A DNA stretch of 5,801 nucleotides, from positions 1 through 5,801 of the forward strand of contig JAEYXG010000171.1 of NCBI GenBank assembly GCA_023428585.1. The letters run 5' to 3'. The DNA comes from Bacteroidota bacterium (lineage in GTDB: Bacteria > Bacteroidota > Bacteroidia > Bacteroidales > Lentimicrobiaceae). A program made the translations under genes and the position numbers. The stretch's first letter is position 1. Every line of letters begins with the position of its first letter. Below are positions 1-5,801 of the stretch, piece by piece. The notes under the pieces are model-generated. The model was not told the origin of the DNA. It did no database searches and saw nothing but the letters and a program-made list of their open reading frames with translations.

Positions 1-108
1 TCCTGAAATTTCAGGCAACAGAACTATGCATGAATCTGATTGCTGTGCCATTAAAAATGGGACAAACAGTAGTAATAGCATCATTAGAAGGAAGGGTTGC
101 CTTTTCAT
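1..108 (-). CDS. Exported protein of unknown function, N-terminal 36 residues only (cut by left edge)
   Basis: An open frame starts with ATG at 108 on the minus strand and runs off the window at base 1 without a stop. The 36 visible residues form a textbook signal peptide: basic start (MKR), a hydrophobic core rich in Leu, Met and Phe (about residues 5-19), and a likely cleavage after Met-Ala at residue 21, before QQSDSC. The start is preceded by an A/T-rich stretch (AAATTTAAAAA), typical of Bacteroidota starts, with no Shine-Dalgarno motif. It lies 105 bases downstream of the M28 gene on the same strand, so it could be the distal gene of that operon. The mature start (DSCIVLLPEISG) resembles what I recall from the region just before MORN repeats in some Bacteroidota exported proteins. 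That is a weak impression and no repeat is visible here. The product is therefore left as unknown exported protein. Confidence 0.72.
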   Translation of the reverse strand, partial: MKRQPFLLMMLLLLFVPFLMAQQSDSCIVLLPEISG

Positions 109-141
109 TTTTTAAATTTTAGAAGATTAATTTCCTTAAAC

Positions 142-170
142 TGTCTTATGAATGGGAACCATTCAAGACA
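142..170. repeat. Stem-loop between the M28 gene and the next minus-strand gene
   Basis: TGTCTT-AT-GAATGG is followed by a three-base GAA loop and then CCATTC-AAGACA. This gives a 12-bp stem interrupted only by a two-base AT bulge on the left arm. On the minus strand it lies 44 bases after the M28 stop codon and 33 bases before the next ATG. Reading on the minus strand it is followed by GTTTAAGG, which is not a real T-run, so a classical intrinsic terminator is not well supported. It may be a partial terminator, an RNA-processing or 3'-end stabilising element, or a regulator site. The inverted repeat itself is certain; its role is not. Confidence 0.55.
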
Positions 171-213
171 ATAAAAGCCGTTTCCATATATGGTTTAAGC
201 AACAAATGAAAAT

Positions 214-1671
214 TTAGAAGAAATAGCCTAGAGTGAAGAAAGTACCTCTGTTTCTAAATTCATTGTAACCGGCACCCTTGGCTAGTTCCGTCAATCCATA
301 GCGAAAATCAACGCCCACAACAACTGACATCACCTCCAATCCAATACCATAAACCAGCCCTGTTTCATCTCTATCAAAGTCATTCTCGAAATCCATCTTC
401 TTTCCACCGACTGTTCCTGCAAAATGATAACTGTAATAGGCACCAACGGTTACAAAAAACCGCTGATGGATATCCTGATTCATTTTGGTTCCCAATACAA
501 TACTTAAAGGTACTGTTAGACTGTGGGTACGAAAGTTCCCCGGAATAAAATCACTAGCCATGGATGAATATAATGCACCAGCTTGCAATGAAAGATGCTC
601 TGAAGCCATGAACTGTGCCAATAGCCCTGTTTCATAACTAAATTTGCTCTTGCCATTATAGAACTCTTTAGGATAGTAATGATGATTGCTGCCTAAATTG
701 AGTTTTGCACCCAATTTGAATGGAGGCATCCCCTTGTTTTTTGATTTGACAACCAATGCATCAATTGGAGCCAATGCCTCACTGTTCGATGCTACCACCG
801 TCAACTCATACAGTAGCCCTGATACTTTTTCCATTCCGGCATAATCCAATGTTCCGGCATCATCTTCCGGTTTATGGTAAGGACCAATAATACCCGTTGT
901 AACATGAAGGGCAGGGATGCCGACATTCCCGAATGGCTTTGAATCTGTTCTATTGGATATCTCTTCTCCTGTTTTTTTAATATCAACATTGTGCTTTGCA
1001 GCCAACACTTCAAGCATTTTCTCTCCACCAACCAAGGTACCCATAGCTCCCATGGCAAGAGATTTGCTCTCTGCATATCTACCAACCATATCAATGCTCA
1101 TCATTAACTTGATTTTTTCAATGGGAACAATGGCCTGTTTAACAAAATAACCTGACCCAACCAATCCACTTTCCTCCGCATCAAATGCTACAATCACCAC
1201 ACTGCGTTTCAATTCACTTTTGTGCTTAACCAAGGCTCTTGCCAACTCCATTATGGCCGATGTTCCGGAAGCATTGTCATCAGCACCATTGTAAACTATT
1301 TTTTTACCCTCAACCATATCATAGGCAACGTGATCAAAATGAGCACCCAGCAATATGTACTCATCTTTCAAAAGCGAATCAGAGCCTCTCACTATACCAA
1401 CAACATTATTTCCCTGAAGTATGGTAGAACCATATTTCTGTTGAAATGGATGCAAATAACTTTCACCAATCCTGGCCAGTCCAACCTTTTCAAAATGCGC
1501 AGCAATATAATTTGCCGCCTTTAACCCTGACACTGTTGAAAAGCCTCGGCCCTCCAATGAATCATTGGCCAAAAAGTAAACATGCTTCTTTAATGAATCG
1601 GCAGGAATAATAACCTGTCCGATTGCATTAAAACTGATAAGCAAACATAAGGTAAACAGTAGTTTTTTCAT
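214..1671 (-). CDS. M28 family zinc metallopeptidase fused to a C-terminal outer-membrane beta-barrel
   Basis: The 485-residue product begins with a signal peptide (MKKLLF, hydrophobic to about residue 17, likely cleaved after AIG-18). Residues about 88-292 are a Peptidase_M28 domain with all expected metal and catalytic residues: His111 in AHFDH, bridging Asp131 in GADDNASG, general base Glu166 and ligand Glu167 in FDAEESG, Asp194 in SIDMVGR, and His266 in YHKPEDD. Such enzymes bind two zinc ions and usually remove N-terminal amino acids; some family members are carboxypeptidases, and the substrate cannot be told here. After a linker (about 293-316), residues 317-485 form an outer-membrane beta-barrel of the OMP_b-brl_2/PorT-like type. 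It starts with GAKLNLG, has alternating aromatic strands, contains a DFRYGLTEL motif, and ends in an aromatic strand with terminal Phe-Phe. The barrel would hold the peptidase at the outer membrane, most likely on the periplasmic side because such barrels normally have a periplasmic N-terminus. The gene follows the lipoprotein gene by 39 bases and the start is preceded by A-rich sequence. Confidence 0.9.
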   Translation of the reverse strand: MKKLLFTLCLLISFNAIGQVIIPADSLKKHVYFLANDSLEGRGFSTVSGLKAANYIAAHFEKVGLARIGESYLHPFQQKYGSTILQGNNVVGIVRGSDSLLKDEYILLGAHFDHVAYDMVEGKKIVYNGADDNASGTSAIMELARALVKHKSELKRSVVIVAFDAEESGLVGSGYFVKQAIVPIEKIKLMMSIDMVGRYAESKSLAMGAMGTLVGGEKMLEVLAAKHNVDIKKTGEEISNRTDSKPFGNVGIPALHVTTGIIGPYHKPEDDAGTLDYAGMEKVSGLLYELTVVASNSEALAPIDALVVKSKNKGMPPFKLGAKLNLGSNHHYYPKEFYNGKSKFSYETGLLAQFMASEHLSLQAGALYSSMASDFIPGNFRTHSLTVPLSIVLGTKMNQDIHQRFFVTVGAYYSYHFAGTVGGKKMDFENDFDRDETGLVYGIGLEVMSVVVGVDFRYGLTELAKGAGYNEFRNRGTFFTLGYFF

Positions 1672-1710
1672 TTTTTGAGTTTTGAAATTAGTTGGAGAAG
1701 CCCCTATCTA

Positions 1711-2268
1711 TTATATATTATCAAATTTAAAGCTGTCAAGTATCATCTCACCGGTATTTTTGAATGACTCAACTTTATCAGTCTCACAGGTTAATGTCAG
1801 CACATAGGCTTTATCATCCCTGACCCAATAGTATTGCTGGCAATAGATTTCATAAATTCCCTGAACACCGGTATATACAACCTTCTGATACTGCATATCC
1901 CTGGCGTTCTTAGTAACACTTTCCATTATTTTGCCTTTGGTAAGCATTGCCTTAACCTGATCCAATGATATTTCAGTGTATTTGTCCAAATCTATATTCA
2001 TACCCGATAAATCCTGGATGAGCAGATTAACGTTTTCCCTGAAATTATCATCAGGTGATTCCTGCTGTGAAAGCACAATAAAACTAGTACCCGATTGGCC
2101 CGACTTATCAAGTGACCAATCAGGAGGATACTGCAGGGAATAGCCATTTTCATGCAGCGTTTTCCATTCTTGAGGTACCTGTTTCACCCCATCATTGACC
2201 GATGATTGATTGCATGCAGCCATGAAGGTAATGGCAAAACAAAGAGTTAATATCCTAAAGAGTTTCAT
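1711..2268 (-). CDS. Small lipoprotein with PsbP/DcrB-like domain
   Basis: The 185-residue product has a lipoprotein signal peptide: MKLFR, a hydrophobic core, and a lipobox-like FMAAC with Cys19 as the lipidated residue. The next residues (NQSSVND) contain no run of two or more acidic residues like the known Bacteroidota surface-export signals, so a periplasmic-facing anchor is more likely. Residues about 35-183 fit the PsbP-like/DcrB (DUF1795) fold: an opening GYSLQYPPDW segment, a central ENVNLLIQDL strand with an IDLDKYTEISLDQ helix, a late AYVLTLTCE strand, and a closing ILDSFKF helix-strand. Proteins of this type are small alpha/beta modules found alone or with enzymes; no specific activity is established and no catalytic motif is visible. 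It is the first gene of the leftward unit, about 75 bases after the predicted transcription start, with the M28-barrel gene 39 bases further on. It could assist that membrane peptidase, but only the adjacency supports this. Confidence 0.82.
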   Translation of the reverse strand: MKLFRILTLCFAITFMAACNQSSVNDGVKQVPQEWKTLHENGYSLQYPPDWSLDKSGQSGTSFIVLSQQESPDDNFRENVNLLIQDLSGMNIDLDKYTEISLDQVKAMLTKGKIMESVTKNARDMQYQKVVYTGVQGIYEIYCQQYYWVRDDKAYVLTLTCETDKVESFKNTGEMILDSFKFDNI

Positions 2269-2347
2269 GATTCCATATTTTGAGATGATTATTGAAAGTA
2301 AATGGGCAAATCAAGGCTTCTGCATGCGAGACGGCACACTAATTAAT

Positions 2348-2380
2348 CAAAATTAAATCTTTTAAACGATTTACAAAAAA
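2348..2380 (-). promoter_or_regulatory. Bacteroidota-type promoter for the lipoprotein/M28 unit
   Basis: On the minus strand, TTTTTTG (2380-2374) is followed after 18 bases by TAATTTTG (2355-2348). This exactly matches the Bacteroidota -7 consensus TAnnTTTG and the -33 TTG/TTTG element at an accepted spacing. Transcription would begin near 2341-2343, giving a leader of about 75 bases before the ATG at 2268. I found no other full TAnnTTTG match on the minus strand in the spacer. Confidence 0.55.
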
Positions 2381-2608
2381 TTGCACCCCTGTATTTTCTA
2401 AATTGATGCATTGGTGTATTGGAATCACGGCTGCTTAGACATGATTATGGCACTATCCACTTCTTTCATAATGTCTTCTAGAATTTCACATTGTTAATCA
2501 ATAAAACACATCGAATTTAGTTCTAACATTCATGTTCAATGAGACGTATAACCTTAACTGGAGTTACACACTTTCATTAACCAACCTTTTAAGGCTAAGC
2601 ATCATTAA

Positions 2609-2749
2609 GGATTTATTAACTTCAAGTCGTGTTCAGGTCCAGTGCAACTGGTGTCCAGGTCGTGTTAATTCTTGATTTTACACCAGTTGTACACTACCTA
2701 TACTGGACCTGTACTGGAGTTGACCAAAATCATGACTTAATAAATATCC
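2609..2749. repeat. Large imperfect inverted repeat (three nested arm pairs)
   Basis: Three nested arm pairs fold onto one another. The innermost is GCAACTGGTGT (2644-2654) with ACACCAGTTGT (2680-2690), 11 bp including one G-T pair. The middle is CAGGTCCAGT (2634-2643) with ACTGGACCTG (2702-2711), 10 bp perfect, with an 11-base bulge on the right side. The outer is GGATTTATTAA...AAGTCGTG (2609-2631) with CATGACTTAATAAATATCC (2731-2749), which is imperfect. The 25-base central loop carries a second copy of GTCGTGTT (2659-2666; first copy 2626-2633). No T-run follows it and no gene ends here, so it is not an ordinary terminator. It may be a cruciform or operator region, a structured RNA, or a remnant of a miniature repeat element. 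Confidence 0.6.
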
Positions 2750-2849
2750 CGGGTTCTATTGTTGCCTGAACCTTCTATATCTTGCTTAATCTTCATTTCA
2801 GGCATTCCGGATTGAATACAGTTTATTATTCAAATAAGTAGGTTTTGCC

Positions 2850-2881
2850 CGCACACCTGTGCGCTTTTCTGTGTGCTTTTT
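2850..2881 (+). repeat. GC-rich stem-loop(s) followed by T5 in the protease leader
   Basis: CGCACA-CC-TGTGCG (2850-2863) is a perfect inverted repeat that can form a five-base-pair stem with an ACCT loop. Alternatively GCACAC (2851-2856) can pair with GTGTGC (2871-2876), which is followed directly by TTTTT (2877-2881) and so resembles a short intrinsic terminator on the plus strand. No plus-strand gene ends upstream, so if transcribed it would act as a leader element of the C25 gene about 170 bases before its start. Confidence 0.35.
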
Positions 2882-2943
2882 GTGATTGAAAATAGAGATC
2901 TGCCGATATTCAACTTTTTATCCTCTCTTTTAACTAACTGTTT

Positions 2944-2970
2944 TCGTGATCCTTACACGATTTTCTTTTA
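2944..2970 (+). repeat. Small stem-loop with T-rich tail in the protease leader
   Basis: TCGTG (2944-2948) and CACGA (2956-2960) form a 5-bp stem with a seven-base loop, followed by TTTTCTTTTA. The shape is that of a weak intrinsic terminator or attenuator. The stem is short enough to occur by chance in AT-rich DNA. Confidence 0.25.
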
Positions 2971-3050
2971 AATGTAGACATACATGCCAGAAAAAAGGCA
3001 CACAGGTTGCCTATGCCCGATCTCAACTAATATAACCGGGCTCCGCATAT

Positions 3051-5801
3051 ATGAAGCAACTGTTACTCACATTCTGGATACTTCTACTGACTACCTTTGT
3101 TGGTGCACAGGATTTTCAGTTCTATTCATTGAACGGTGATGGCAACACCTCCGCTGCGCCACAATTTATAGTAAGTGAATCAATTGATGGTATCACCATT
3201 GACCTGGAGCTACAAGGTTTCTCATCCAAATCCTTATCAATCAACGGTAAGGAATCAGAACGCATCATCTTATCAGATGGAATCGGTTTAATGGATAAAG
3301 GATTACCTGATATTCAGCATCTCTCCATAAGCGTTGCAATACCATTCACAGGCACAACAATCCCTCTTGTTAAGAGTTCAGAATATACTGATTTCCCATT
3401 TTTTAATATAGCTCCTTCAGCCGGCGACCCGGGTCTGTTTACACAGATTGCAGATGACATCTTCTACGATACCGCCATTTATAATTATAATGCTTTTTAT
3501 CCGGGTCAGATAGTAAGTACTGATGATCCTTATATCTGGGCTGACAGTCGCGGTCAATCCGTTCATTTTTATCCTATTCAGTATAATCCCATTACCCGTG
3601 TTTTAAGAGTCTATAATCATATCGGCATTACACTACAAAGTACAAATGAGCCGGGTATAAATGAACTGCTTAAAATCAGTGCCAATGGAAATACTCCATT
3701 GAATGGCATGGTTCAAACGCATTATTCCAATGGAAGCAACCTCCAATCAAACCGCTACATGGCATTGGAAGAACAGGGCAACATGCTGGTCATTGCGCAT
3801 CCATCGTTCATGGAATCAATGGTTCCATTTGTAGAATGGAAAAACCAAAAGGGCATAGCTTGTGAAATGGTTGATGTAAGCAGCATTGCAAGCAGTTCTG
3901 ATGCAGCCGCAATCAAGGCTTATATCAGCAACTATTATTATTCAAAAGGACTAACCTATCTTTTACTGGTTGGTGATGATGGTTTTATCCCATCGAATGA
4001 AGCAGCAAAAGGTGCGAGCGATAATATGTATGGTTATATTTCAGGTGATGATCATTATCCTGAAGTGCTGGTCGGCAGGTTCTCCTGTGAAACGGCAGCC
4101 CAATGTAAAACCATGGTTGAACGCACAATCAGTTATGAGAAAAATCCTTCTTTTCATGCAAACTACACTAACTTCCTTGGAATTGGCAGCGGCCTGGGAC
4201 CAGGAGATGACGGTGAGCTTGACTTTGAACACATCCGAAATATCGGAAATTTAGTCGGCGAAACAGCATACCCGGTTATAAGCGAACTGTATGATGGTTC
4301 AAGGGGGGGCAACGACCAAACCGGCAATCCTACAGTGTCTATGGTGTCAAAAGCCATAGACACTGGCCAGGATGCCATTATGTACATTGGTCATGGAAGC
4401 GTTAACAGCTGGATAACTTCAGGCTTCTCAACATCTGATATACGGAAACTTACAAATACTGAAATTCATCCTTTCATTTGGTCGGCCGGTTGTGATAATG
4501 GAGGTTTTACAGGAACAACCTGTATGGCAGAAGAGTTTTTAAGGGTAGAAAGCAATGGCAAACCAGCCGGTGCAGTTGCAACCCTCATGTCGTCAGCAAA
4601 CCAAACCTGGTATCCACCCATGGAAGCCCAGGATGAGATGGCACTTATCATCAGTGGAGAAAAGCCAATGAACACATCTGCCACTTTTGGAGGAATATCA
4701 TTGAGTGGCTGCATGAAAATGAACGATAAATACGGACAAGGGGCCTATGTTGTTACTGATAACTGGATACTTTTTGGTGATCCTTCAGTAGAATTCAGAA
4801 CTTCAACCGTTAAAGCATTTGAACCTGTATTTTCAAGGCTAATAGGCACAGACTCCCGTTTATTTGCAATTTCTCAAATTGACTCAACAGCCTTTGCTTG
4901 CCTTTCATTAAATGGAACTATTATAGGTACTGCAAAATCTGATGGGCAAATTATATCGCTTGATCTTCCCCAATTAGAAGGTATCACTAAACTAACTCTA
5001 ACCATAACCGGTAAAAACCGAATTCCATACATAGCAGAAATTGAAGTTACAGATTTACCTGCAGTTGCCATTAATCCTGTTCCGGGGAACCATACATACA
5101 AAGGATCAACAAAACCTGCGTTTGACTGGGAATTGAGTGGCGGTTGCACACCTGATCAATATAACTTCTGCATCAGGGAGAAAGGCTCCGATATTTGGGA
5201 TACTCACACTATTACCTCAATTGATTCGCTTTCATTACCTAAAATGGATTACAGCATGGCCTATGAGTGGAAAGTAATATCCACAAACAGTCATGGAAGC
5301 CAGGAAAGCGCTATATTCAATTATTCTACAATTGATGCGCCCGATGAAGATTTTGAGCAGAATGATTTCCCAAGAAACAACTGGTCAAATACTCATGAAT
5401 GGTATGTTGATAATTCAGAGGCCTATGAGGGGAATTACTCGTTGCATTCAGGGAGTACTGAATCACGTGAAAACAGTTCCCTGTATTATGAATGTGAAAC
5501 CTTAAGCTGTGATTATATCTCGTTCCAGGTTAAGCTGAATGTACTTGACCCCGGTGCAAGCCTTGGCTTTTATATGGATAATTTCCTGATTGCCGAATGG
5601 GATTATACAGTTGGTTGGACAAATATCACTTATGCAGTTGAAGCAGGTAATCATACGTTTGAGTGGCGATTCTCACTTCCGTCAAATACTACCAATAACG
5701 GATCGGCAGCCTGGCTTGATAATATCTATCTCCCGGTAAATGCTCCTGTTACTGTTGGGAACACAGTGCAAGAATCTTGTCCTATCAATGCCATCAAATT
5801 G
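3051..5801 (+). CDS. Gingipain-like C25 cysteine protease precursor, C-terminus cut by right edge
   Basis: A 917-codon frame without a stop starts at ATG 3051; an in-frame TAA at 3033-3035 excludes a longer start. Residues 1-19 are a signal peptide (MKQLLLTFWILLL, cleavage after VGA). Residues about 20-235 are the C25 propeptide. It ends at Arg235-Tyr236 within NRYMALEE, which matches the RgpB maturation junction as I recall it. Residues about 236-582 are the Peptidase_C25 domain: LLLVGDD (304-310), YPEVLVGRF (336-344), catalytic His448 in YIGHGS and catalytic Cys481 in SAGCDNGGF, and closing LFGDPSVEFRT. The His-Cys distance of 33 equals that of RgpB and Kgp. Next come an Ig-like domain (about 587-667), a fibronectin-III-like domain (about 673-761) and a jelly-roll, cleaved-adhesin/MAM-like domain (765-897) opening with DFEQNDF and closing AAWLDNIYLP. 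Family members are endopeptidases exported by type IX secretion; the expected C-terminal sorting domain would lie beyond the window. PorU, the C25 sortase, is less likely given the adhesin-type tail. Confidence 0.93.
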   Translation, partial: MKQLLLTFWILLLTTFVGAQDFQFYSLNGDGNTSAAPQFIVSESIDGITIDLELQGFSSKSLSINGKESERIILSDGIGLMDKGLPDIQHLSISVAIPFTGTTIPLVKSSEYTDFPFFNIAPSAGDPGLFTQIADDIFYDTAIYNYNAFYPGQIVSTDDPYIWADSRGQSVHFYPIQYNPITRVLRVYNHIGITLQSTNEPGINELLKISANGNTPLNGMVQTHYSNGSNLQSNRYMALEEQGNMLVIAHPSFMESMVPFVEWKNQKGIACEMVDVSSIASSSDAAAIKAYISNYYYSKGLTYLLLVGDDGFIPSNEAAKGASDNMYGYISGDDHYPEVLVGRFSCETAAQCKTMVERTISYEKNPSFHANYTNFLGIGSGLGPGDDGELDFEHIRNIGNLVGETAYPVISELYDGSRGGNDQTGNPTVSMVSKAIDTGQDAIMYIGHGSVNSWITSGFSTSDIRKLTNTEIHPFIWSAGCDNGGFTGTTCMAEEFLRVESNGKPAGAVATLMSSANQTWYPPMEAQDEMALIISGEKPMNTSATFGGISLSGCMKMNDKYGQGAYVVTDNWILFGDPSVEFRTSTVKAFEPVFSRLIGTDSRLFAISQIDSTAFACLSLNGTIIGTAKSDGQIISLDLPQLEGITKLTLTITGKNRIPYIAEIEVTDLPAVAINPVPGNHTYKGSTKPAFDWELSGGCTPDQYNFCIREKGSDIWDTHTITSIDSLSLPKMDYSMAYEWKVISTNSHGSQESAIFNYSTIDAPDEDFEQNDFPRNNWSNTHEWYVDNSEAYEGNYSLHSGSTESRENSSLYYECETLSCDYISFQVKLNVLDPGASLGFYMDNFLIAEWDYTVGWTNITYAVEAGNHTFEWRFSLPSNTTNNGSAAWLDNIYLPVNAPVTVGNTVQESCPINAIKL

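Larger units (their letters stand above)
2269..3050. other. Divergent intergenic region, 782 bases, no convincing gene
   Basis: This AT-rich spacer separates the leftward lipoprotein gene from the rightward C25 protease gene. I see no tRNA, rRNA, CRISPR repeat or insertion-sequence gene in it. The longest ATG-initiated plus-strand frame I noted is 47 codons (2532-2675); it overlaps the large inverted repeat and looks like chance. Recognisable contents are a minus-strand promoter (2348-2380), a large imperfect inverted repeat (2609-2749), and a cluster of smaller stem-loops from 2850 to 3041 just before the protease start. The stretch 2381-2608 holds nothing I can name. The length is generous for two divergent promoters, so regulatory sites or a small RNA are possible. 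Confidence 0.7.

Noticed and set aside
2..15. Perfect 14-bp palindrome CCTGAAATTTCAGG at the window edge
   Set aside because: It lies inside the coding frame of the partial minus-strand gene, encodes ordinary residues (PEIS), and no second copy was seen.
184..193. 10-bp palindrome CCATATATGG near the 3' end of the M28 gene
   Set aside because: Short AT-rich palindrome, expected by chance in such DNA, with no matching partner or promoter context.
801..1524. Open frames overlapping the M28 gene in other frames on both strands
   Set aside because: They overlap the metal-binding core of a clearly real peptidase and show no domain or signal features.
1722..1729. TAAATTTG on the minus strand, a possible internal promoter for the M28 gene
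   Set aside because: It matches the -7 consensus but has no TTG at 17-23 bases upstream, and it encodes the conserved end of the lipoprotein, so coincidence is likely.
2532..2675. 47-codon plus-strand frame in the intergenic region
   Set aside because: No recognisable protein features, no promoter seen, and its second half overlaps the arms of the large inverted repeat.
2812..2847. TTG followed by TAGGTTTTG as a plus-strand promoter for the C25 gene
   Set aside because: The -7 element needs an extra base and the 24-base spacing is longer than usual; too weak to list as a promoter.
3970..5505. Several open frames of 60-95 codons on both strands within the protease gene
   Set aside because: They are shadows of the long C25 reading frame, which has signal peptide, catalytic motifs and domain order; the others have none.
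3051..5801. Identification of the C25 gene as the type IX sortase PorU
   Set aside because: The propeptide with an Arg-Tyr junction and the Ig, FN3-like and adhesin jelly-roll tail fit a secreted gingipain-type protease better than PorU.

Overview
The window looks like chromosomal DNA of a Bacteroidota bacterium. The evidence is a gingipain-type (family C25) cysteine protease with a signal peptide and Bacteroidota-style accessory domains, an OmpA/PorT-like outer-membrane beta-barrel module, a TAnnTTTG/TTG-type promoter, A-rich sequence rather than Shine-Dalgarno motifs before the starts, and AT-rich spacers. Genus or species cannot be read from it; a free-living or environmental Bacteroidia-like lineage is only a guess.

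Left half, all minus strand and read from right to left. A promoter near 2348-2380 precedes a small lipoprotein with a PsbP/DcrB-like fold (1711-2268). After 39 bases comes an M28 zinc peptidase whose C-terminus is fused to an outer-membrane beta-barrel (214-1671). After another 105 bases, which carry a strong stem-loop (142-170), comes the first 36 codons of a third exported protein that runs off the left edge (1-108). The lipoprotein and the peptidase are probably one transcription unit; the third gene may be a distal member whose expression is modulated by the stem-loop.

Middle. A 782-base divergent spacer (2269-3050) has no convincing gene. It contains the minus-strand promoter, a large imperfect inverted repeat (2609-2749), and several smaller stem-loops (2850-3041) that would lie in the leader of the rightward gene.

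Right half, plus strand. One long open gene (3051-5801, 917 codons without a stop, cut by the right edge) encodes a gingipain-like protease: signal peptide, propeptide, an apparent Arg-Tyr autoprocessing junction, a C25 catalytic domain with its His/Cys pair, an Ig-like domain, a fibronectin-III-like domain and a jelly-roll (cleaved-adhesin/MAM-like) domain. The RgpB S1-pocket residues appear to be kept, suggesting Arg specificity. A type IX secretion C-terminal signal would be expected beyond the window.

Together the genes encode envelope or secreted proteins: a likely secreted endopeptidase on one strand and, divergently, a probable periplasm-facing, membrane-anchored exopeptidase with a lipoprotein neighbour. 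Joint work on extracellular protein breakdown is plausible but is inferred from layout alone.
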